Source: Clonostachys chloroleuca
Lineage: Eukaryota; Ascomycota; Sordariomycetes; Hypocreales; Bionectriaceae
DNA length: 64,000 nucleotides
Assembly (NCBI GenBank): GCA_037952775.1
Contig: JBANAY010000004.1
Coordinates: 434,001 to 498,000 of the forward strand
Direction: 5' to 3'
Of the stretch, positions 57,141 through 64,000 are shown piece after piece; position 1 is the first letter of the stretch, and every line of letters starts with the position of its first letter. A program made the position numbers and the translations under genes. The notes under the pieces are model-generated. The model did not search any database. It was not told where the DNA came from and saw nothing but the letters and a program-made list of their open reading frames with translations.

Positions 57141-59374
57141 ATGCCTCCCACACGTCAGCAACAGCCTCTCTTTCACAAGGATGAGAAGGTTCTTTGTTTC
57201 CACATGGACATGCTCTACGAAGCCAAGGTGATGGATGTCCAGCCAGGCGAGAAGGCGGGCGAGGGTTTCCGCTACAAGGTCCACTACAAGGGCTGGAAGA
57301 ACACCTGGGATGACTGGGTGCTCGCTGACCGGATCCGACCTCTGGATCAGGAGCACAAGGAGCTGGCAGCCCAGCTCCACGCACAGTTGAAGAATAACAT
57401 TCAGAAGACCACCAAGCAGCCCAAGAAGAATGTACGAGGGGCGGCAGATTCCGCTCGAGGTAGTGAAGAAAGGGGATCTGCCGCCGCCCAGGCAGGCCGA
57501 GGTGCACGCAGAGGGAAGGATTGGGAACTTGAACAGGTAGGGACTTTTCTTTCCTTCTTTTTTGTTGATGTCTTTATGAAATTTGATCCCTGGCCTCTTT
57601 ACATCGCTTGGCGTATGTCCAGCGGTATGTGCTTGATGACTCGAAGAAAAGTTTCCCTTGCACCGGATTTACCACTATGAGAGTGAGCAGGATGCTCTGG
57701 GATACTAAAGGCCTATTTACAGTGTCTTTGCATCACTGTCAGAAAGGGTACTCTGGCCTGATTCAAAGTCACTTTTTGTGGCCTGGAAACGCACAATTGG
57801 ATTGGTCAGTGACTCTAAGGGCGAGGTTATCAAGTGGTGGTCATGCTGCATAACCGACCCTCCTTCTACACCGTCGTACCATGCAGAGGGCCATCAAAGC
57901 CCATCTTCCTACCCGTTGCATCTTCCGCCATCTGGTCCCCGTTTGGATCCGGCTGTTTCTCTACAGTTAGAAATCTTTGCTCGAGCATCTGAACCCCCAA
58001 CCCGGACTGGATCACCCTTAACCTTCGCACGCTTCCGGCGCGTTCTCCGGGCTCTTTTCACTCAACTTGTCTACCAGGGTTGCAATGCCGGGTCTCCATC
58101 CAACACAGCACGAATTTCCCCTTTCAAACACTCGAGACGCCATAGACAATCCCGCTGTTTCGTCGGCTCCATATTCAATGGGGGAAAGGGAAAGAGCACA
58201 GTTGTTGAAGAGAAAAAAGGGTCCAAAGGATCACTTGACCATTCATCCCACCAAGGGGCACTGTTACTTATCTCGGACTGGCCAGCCCAGGTGGGATGAT
58301 CGCTACGCCCATCCTGCGCCCAAATCACCAGAAAAAGCTCCCCTTCCCCGTCTTATGCGGAAGAATCTCAACACGGACACTCGGCAAATTGTAGAACAAA
58401 GTTGGAAGAAGGATGGGTACCCAGGAGGAGAGGACCAGGTTAAGCGCCAGCTTCTACAGAGGCGGAGCTTGAAGACGAAGCCTCAGTCAACATCAGGCCC
58501 ACGACTTTCTAGCTCGAATCAACCAGCTTCTTGCAGGGATGATATACCAGAGGTAGCAGACTTCTGGTTTTTTTGGTGGTTTTTTTTTTGGGGGGGGGGG
58601 GGGGTTTCGGACTCCGCCTTTGTTAACGCCAAGTGGCCGCCTGTTTAACTCGTTGTTTGCTTTACGAATCATAACTTGCCTTGAAGAGAGGCTAACATGA
58701 AAATAGGAGGACGCTTTCCACAACAAGCCCATGATCAACCTCCCTGTTCCAGATCATATCCAAGCGATGTTAGTTGATGACTGGGAGAATATCACCAAGA
58801 ACAACCAACTTGTTCCTCTCCCTCATCCCAAGCCCGTCAGCAGAATTTTTGACGATTATCTCGACAATGAACGACCAAACCGACCAGAAGGTTCAGCCAG
58901 CCTCGATATCCTCGAAGAAGTTATAGCAGGCTTCAGCGAGTACTTTGAGAAGGGATTGAGCAGAATTCTGCTCTATCGGTAAGTTACTTCCCGCGCCTCA
59001 GTTTTTCCATCAGACATTGACACCCCTACCAGCTTTGAGCGTCACCAATACATGGAAGTTCGCAAGTTATGGGAAAACGCAGAGGAGAATGCCCAGATCA
59101 AAAACGTTTGTGATGTGTATGGTGCAGAGCATCTTGCTCGCCTGATTGGTACGCCCTCCTCACCCTTGAAGATTGTGGCAGCCCCTAACTCTCTTTGCCA
59201 GTTACCCTTCCTGAGCTCCTGGCCCAGACGAATATGGATCAACAGTCCGTGTCACGCCTGAGGGAGGAGATCGGAAAGTTCACCAATTGGCTATCCAAGA
59301 ACTGCGAGACTTACTTCGTCAACGAGTATGAGAACCCAACACAAGAATATATCGACAAGGCCAGGAGCTTTTAA
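57141..59374 (+). CDS. eaf3: Eaf3/MRG15 chromo- and MRG-domain protein
   Basis: Reader of methylated H3K36 in the NuA4 acetyltransferase and Rpd3S deacetylase complexes. Exons 57141-57536, 58707-58978, 59033-59148 and 59202-59374 encode 318 residues. The chromo domain is at about 10-70 (DEKVLCFHMDMLYEAKVMDV; YKVHYKGWKNTWDDWV), then a basic linker (residues 85-130, ending GKDWELEQ), then the MRG domain from EDAFHNKPMINLPVPDHIQA to ENPTQEYIDKARSF. Junctions restore EQ|EDAF, YRFERHQ and LIVTLPELLAQ. The first intron (57537-58706) is 1170 bases, far longer than any other in the window, and contains open frames of 80-190 codons and a T10G15 tract, so it may hold an insertion or an unrecognised exon. 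The acceptor GCTAACATG..ATAG at 58706 is normal. Confidence 0.9.
57537..58706 (+). other. 1170-base first intron of eaf3 with coding-like content
   Basis: Begins GTAGGG and ends ATAG. Frames here read like protein: near 57730-58300 one frame gives SLSERVLWPDSKSLFVAWKR and continues about 170 codons after a single stop, and a second frame from about 58090 to 58570 gives KGHCYLSRTGQPRWDD-type sequence. I do not recognise either. It could be an insertion of a degenerate gene, an alternative middle exon, or chance. The tract T10 then G15 at 58580-58604 sits near its end. Confidence 0.5.
58580..58604. repeat. T10G15 homopolymer tract in the eaf3 intron
   Basis: Ten T then fifteen G on the plus strand, about 100 bases before the intron acceptor. 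It resembles the long G tract in crm1 and is error-prone. Confidence 0.85.
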
Positions 59375-59910
59375 TCCCTCCCAGGTCGCAAAGAACACGG
59401 AGTGCTCGTATAACGGCACCCGTCAAGGGAACTCCATATCTTTAGCAACTTGTTGAATCACCACTTTCTTGTAAACTTGGTTGGTACGTGGCGCTCTCTT
59501 TTGGCGGAAAAGGCATATTTATTTGGTAATATATTGAAAGGATGAGATTTCATTATTCGTCTCGCTCAGAGTCCACGCTCCTTCCACCTGTGAGGCTGAA
59601 CAGGGTCTTGATTTTCTCAAACAGCAATAGTTTGCTCGACCCAGAACCCATTGCTCCTCCTAATAAAGCAACGCCGTCGAGTCAGCACATGACCGCTCAT
59701 CGGCGAAATGTTATGCAGAATCTCTTTGTTATGCCATTGTTCTAGAATCCAATCAATATACAGGGCACAAACGTGCCAAGGTATCGTTACAGTAGTGATA
59801 CAGCCCCCGTCCCTCTCGTGTTCTTGCTTTTCTGTCGTGAATCATCCCCGGTCCGGTGAGGCTTCTCCCTCACTCGCTTATTTATTTATTCACATATCGA
59901 TGAGTCTCCA
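59375..59910. other. Intergenic, convergent 3' flanks of eaf3 and mrpl33
   Basis: No gene recognised; AT-richer than the flanking coding DNA. Confidence 0.55.
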
Positions 59911-60198
59911 TCATGTCTGTCTGCCAGCGCCCATGTCCACCCTCGTCCTCGCCTTCTCGATGTAGAACCCGGGATCGGGCGTCCGGGACGCCTTGAGCTC
60001 CTGCTTCGTCAGCGCCTTGTCCACCTCCTCGACGCGCACGAGCTCCTTGACCTTGAAGATCATGCCGGCGAACTGGGGGCTGACGGGGTGGAAGACGGTC
60101 CGCCCCCGGCGGCGCAGGCCCAGGGCGTTGAGGACGCCGCGGGTGCGCTCGGGCAGGCCGATGCTCGACCGGTGGAGGGTTATTCGGAAGAAGGACAT
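59911..60198 (-). CDS. mrpl33: Mitochondrial large-subunit ribosomal protein uL30m (Mrpl33)
   Basis: Single-exon protein of 95 residues, the typical size for uL30m in fungal mitoribosomes. The start [20 protein letters not shown] matches the conserved beta strand and IGLP turn of L30, then [20 protein letters not shown] and [19 protein letters not shown]. Many Arg residues and few acidic ones near the N-terminus fit import into mitochondria without a long presequence. The start is the conserved Met; an upstream in-frame extension to 60277 is not supported by the family. Convergent with eaf3. Confidence 0.9.
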   Translation of the reverse strand: MSFFRITLHRSSIGLPERTRGVLNALGLRRRGRTVFHPVSPQFAGMIFKVKELVRVEEVDKALTKQELKASRTPDPGFYIEKARTRVDMGAGRQT

Positions 60199-61213
60199 TT
60201 CTCTTCGTGTTTCTGTGTGATTTTTTTATTATTATTTTTTGGGGTGTATTTGAATAGCGTCGAGGCCGGTGGGACAAAGCTCTATGCTTATGGAACCGTC
60301 GTGGTTATGGCCTTCGTTCGAGAATTATGGATTTTTTTCCAAACAGGACCCGGGGGACAACTGTTCTTGATCTGTGCACTGTATTGTCAGACCTGGGCGT
60401 CGGAGGAGTGGTCCGGATTCGTATTGCGTACTTTGCAGCTTTCAATTGACGGTCGTGCACGACTCCTCGCCTTGGAGTTCGGGAAATAATCTGCAATCTG
60501 CGATACTGATTCGCTTCAGAGGCTGATGGGGATTCACGATGTCACGTGCCATTCCGTGGCTCGTGGGCTACCCTACATCTTTTGGCGGGGTCCTATGGGA
60601 ACCAACATGTCGATGCATTCACAGGGAGTCGAGCAATTAGGGTGTTGTTTTATAAATAGCTGGGATTTTCCTTCTATAAAGTGTAATGAATCGACGTTCA
60701 TCTCTATACTTTGTGCTTGTCAAGTCGAAAGAGAATTGGCTCCATACCCAGTGGGAAAATGGCGACAGCCAGACAGCTCAACAACTTTATTCGAGGATAT
60801 AATTAACCTCGCCATTTGGTCATGGGATAAAATTGCGGCCCTAGGCTACGATTAATTCCAGGAACAATAGCATTAAGAGCCAAAGAAATTTTTTATTAAG
60901 AAAAAAGATCGTCCACGTATTACTTCGGTGCCTCATTTCTCATGTCAATCACTCATCATGTATTGGTGTTGGGTGTGAAATCACACGACGGTGTCCCAAT
61001 CAACACATTCCCTGTTCCTTCACGTCAAGATTCAACCAAGAAGCATTTAAGGTATGAAATTCGTCATTATATTTTCTCCGGCGTTTAAAGTGTTATATAG
61101 AAGCGCTGCCGGTAACTTCCGCACTACACATATCTAGGTTTCATACAGCCCCCGGATTTTCTTTATCGAAGGTTCAACATCACAATAATACGACTGACGC
61201 CCAGATTCCTCGC
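60199..61213. other. Intergenic between mrpl33 and acl1
   Basis: About 1 kb. The 60526-60855 frame (109 codons) is Cys/Trp-containing but has no motif and is not supported. Contains an A/T-rich stretch near 60860-60910. Confidence 0.5.
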
Positions 61214-63267
61214 TTACATCTGGACCTCGACTCTTCCCTCAGCGCCAGGCGCACCCTGAGACAGGTTGGGGAGGAGATAAGTGATATCATCCCAAGGATG
61301 ACGGTACAGACCAGTGCGTAGACGCTTCTGGTCGAGGAAGTGAGCAATCAGACCGATGCTTCGGCCCAGAACGAAGAGACCGTTCAGAACACCCATCTTC
61401 AGGTAGTCCTCAGCCTCCTCAGCGGAGAAAGCACCGCAGTTGCGGAGGAGATCGACGAAGCAGACGGCAATACAGCCGTCGACGTTCAGGATCAGGTTAT
61501 CCTTCTTGGAGGTTGTGACGGTCTCGACTGCCAGAGCGTAGTCAAGCAGCTTGTGGGTGGGGAACTTGGCCAAGACGTACTCCTTGACAAGCTCGACACG
61601 GAGATCGGGGTTGTTGCGGGACTTGACACGGTGACCGATACCGGGAATGAGCTTGTTGGCCTTGCGCATGCTGTCAACGAATTCTCTGGGGCTGAGGTTC
61701 TTGTCGAATGCACGGGTGAACTCGTCGGCAGCGCCGTCAAGAGCACCACCGAATCGAGAACCAATGGTCAGCAGACCAGATACCAGGGCGCTGATCAGAT
61801 CCTTGCCAGCACGGGTGGTGATGATGGTGTTCATGGCACCGGAGACGGCGGGACCATGGTCAGCAGTAAGCATGAGGACCATCTCCAAGAACTTGGAGGC
61901 GTAGTCGGGGAGTCTGCGACGGAACCACAGCAGAGACATGACACCACCGATACCAATATCCTCCTTGAAAACGTCGGAGATAGGAATACCGGCGTAAAGC
62001 AGCTCTTGGCCACGGTCGTCTGAGATGGTGGAGATGAAAGCAGCAGGCTTTCGGATAAGACCCAGCTCCTGGGCCCAAGAGTAGTCGAGAGGGATCTTGG
62101 GAACGGGGGGTTCGGCCTGGGGCTTGATGGTACCCTCGTTGACGAGCTTGTCGTACACTTGCTTTAGGACAGCAGGCATCTCCTCGAAGGTCTCCGGGAC
62201 GTAGAAACCAGCCTCCTTCATGGCCTTGTTCTTGTTGGCAGCGGTCTCGAGCTGCGAGTTGGCAAAAGAACCAGCGTGACCGAATTGCACCTCGGTCTTG
62301 AACATGCTAGCGCAGGTACCAATGGCCCAGGCCACGATGGGCTTGTTAATGATACCTTGCTTGACGGCCTCGATAACCTTGTATTCTTCAACACCACCAA
62401 CTTCACCAAGCAGCAGCAGAATCTTGCAGTCGGGGTCGGCTTGGTAGCGGAGCATGTGGTCAATGAAGGTGGTGCCGGGATAACGGTCACCACCAATGGC
62501 AATACCCTCGTAGACACCATCGGTGTTGTTGGAAATGATGTTGTTCAGCTCGTTGGACATACCTCCGGACTTGGAGACATAACCGACGGAACCCTTGCGG
62601 TAGAGCTTAGAGGCGACGATGTTGTCCATCATACCTCCGGTGTTACCGATCTTGAAGCTACCGGGCTTGATACCACCGACGGTGGCGGGACCGATGATGG
62701 TGACGCCCTTCTTCTTGGCGACATGGGCAATCTCTCGTGCTCGCTGCGAAAACAATTAGACACCGCTTTTCTGCTTTTGTGGTTCCTCTCCGCCACGGCT
62801 GTGCTCAACCGTCTTCAACCTCTTCAGAAACAACTTACTCGCTCGGGGACACCCTCGGCAATAATGGCGATGGTCTTGATCTGGGGGTTCTCCATGAGCT
62901 CCATGGTAGAGCTGTAGACACTGCGGGAAGAGGCAAAGTTGACGACAACATCAACTTCTGGGTGCTTGCTCATAGCCTTGTCGACTTGCTGGTAGACAGG
63001 CAATAAGGTCTCGCTGGTGCCCCAGTACATCTTGCTGACGAATTGACCGCCAAAGGTGTAGATGATACCGGCCACGGAGGGAGTCTTGCGCTTGCAGATG
63101 AAGTCAAAGTCGAGCATGCCCTGCACAGCACGGGGCTGCAGACCGTAGACGAAGCATCGGGTCTTCTCATTGAAGAGAGCATGGGAGGGCAGAGGGCTCA
63201 GAGGCCGACTGGGAGCAGCGAAACGCTGGATCTTGTCGTTGGCCGACAAATTGGCGGAGGATGCCAT
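61214..63267 (-). CDS. acl1: ATP-citrate lyase subunit 1
   Basis: Carries the CoA-ligase-type and citrate-synthase-type parts of the two-subunit fungal ATP-citrate lyase, which makes cytosolic acetyl-CoA from citrate. Exons are 63267-62839 and 62743-61214, encoding 652 residues; the intron has GTAAGT/CGCAG. The conserved start is [20 protein letters not shown], then [40 protein letters not shown], and the phosphohistidine motif VQFGHAGS with His near 299; the synthase-like end has [19 protein letters not shown] and GRVEVQM. The frame is open upstream to 63495 but this is taken as leader. A GTGAGT donor-like site on the minus strand near 63768 could mark a 5' UTR intron. In many Pezizomycotina acl2 sits next door in the opposite direction; that gene would lie beyond 64000. 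Confidence 0.96.
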
Positions 63268-64000
63268 TTTGTGTGGTTCGTAGTCGGTCGCTTCACGGGT
63301 GTCGGAGAAAATTAACAAGCTGCGTCGATGATGGCAATCGAGGTCAGCGAGGACAATGGCAGCCCACGTCAGAGGAAGTGATGGAGAGAAGTTTGAAGAA
63401 CGGAGACCAAGTATTCGAAATACGGTCTTTGGAGAGGGAAAGAAAGTAAGGGCTGCGGGGAGGGGCGAGGTAATACTCAGGAGATCGGAGGGCAAAACGA
63501 CTGGATGGGGAGGGCCTGCTCATAGCCTGGATCATAGTTCGAGGTACAGGCACACGAGGCTGTTTGCTGCTGAGCTGCTGCTGGGCCAGCGAAAAAAGTA
63601 GCGGGGCAGGGTATCCAGTAGGTCTGAGGTACCGATACCGCCTGCACTTGCAGGCACATGTAGCTAGCCCGGAACGCGGACCCCGCTTTCGACGGGGCTC
63701 TGGTCCCCTCTGTTGCGGTACCAAGATAATTCCCAGGGACACAACGCAGACGGCTTCGATGTACTCACCTTGCTGTTTTGGACTATCGGTTGGCCTTCAG
63801 TGCACACGGCCAATTGCGCACTTGGAAAACAATTCTGCGCAGGGGCGAGATGCTTGGAAATCCAAGTGTCAGGAGGGGTTGACAGGCCAGCCCCTCGATG
63901 TCAAGGGCGCGGTCTGCTAGCGAAGTTGGGGCAGCCCCTGATTTTTTTTGGGGGACCTGGTTTTCGCATTGGTCCAAGTTCTGGTTGATCTGTTGAATCT
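63268..64000. other. Upstream region of acl1 to the window edge
   Basis: Leader and promoter of acl1. No other gene is recognised in the 730 bases. If acl2 lies next to acl1 it has not started within this window. Confidence 0.5.

Noticed and set aside
63268..63495. Upstream in-frame extension of acl1
   Set aside because: Adds 76 residues before the conserved [11 protein letters not shown] start with no family support; probably leader.

Overview
The window is nuclear DNA of a filamentous ascomycete, most likely Sordariomycetes and probably Hypocreales. The evidence is the short (about 50-100 base) GT..AG introns with CTAAC-type branch points, the CT-rich leaders, and protein-coding genes on both strands that read as conserved Pezizomycotina proteins. 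I assign no species. I see no rRNA, no convincing tRNA, no intact transposon, no secondary-metabolite cluster and no CRISPR. The content is mostly conserved housekeeping genes separated by several gene-poor stretches.

Layout. 1-4.4 kb: the 5' end of sec18/NSF (minus, runs off the left edge), a LENG1/CIR_N splicing-type protein, a calycin-like fungal protein and a small conserved fungal protein. 5.8-6.8 kb: a three-exon coiled-coil gene with a TATA box and a CT-rich leader. 6.8-13.8 kb: a gene-poor stretch. 13.8-21.1 kb: the CTP-dependent diacylglycerol kinase DGK1, the DEAD-box 60S assembly helicase Spb4, an NADH-cytochrome b5 reductase-like protein and a Zn2Cys6 regulator. 22.5-26.4 kb: the exportin Crm1/Xpo1 in ten exons. 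27.4-28.9 kb: alanine-glyoxylate aminotransferase. 29.7-35.5 kb: PRMT5 and, divergent from it, the DEAH helicase Prp43. 35.5-45.0 kb: a gene-poor stretch holding one small conserved protein at 39.0-39.5 kb. 45.0-47.8 kb: the RNA polymerase II assembly/import factor Rtp1. 50.6-51.8 kb: a secreted Ser/Thr/Asn/Gly-rich protein with an acidic Cys tail. 52.3-56.3 kb: two inner-kinetochore genes (CENP-Q/Fta7/Okp1 and Nkp2/Cnl2) flanking a single-pass membrane protein. 57.1-59.4 kb: the chromo/MRG protein Eaf3. 59.9-60.2 kb: mitochondrial ribosomal protein uL30m. 61.2-63.3 kb: ATP-citrate lyase subunit 1.

The genes do not form one pathway. Loose themes are RNA and ribosome handling (LENG1, Spb4, Prp43, Crm1, Rtp1, PRMT5), chromatin and centromere (Eaf3, CENP-Q, Nkp2) and acetyl-CoA/lipid/glyoxylate metabolism (Acl1, DGK1, AGX1). 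The only neighbourhood that looks functionally suggestive is the CENP-Q/Nkp2 pair, whose yeast counterparts sit in the same CCAN sub-assembly.

A quality caution: five genes (near 4.17, 18.84, 51.49, 55.02 and 56.17 kb) each need one base added or removed in a run of 4-6 C or G to read as their conserved full-length protein. Once this is done their exon lengths sum exactly to whole codons. Homopolymer base-calling error is the simplest explanation. I did not find an undescribed defence or mobile system; the most unusual structures are the 1.17-kb coding-like insert between the chromo and MRG exons of eaf3 and the small intron-retaining gene in the 35-45 kb gene-poor stretch.
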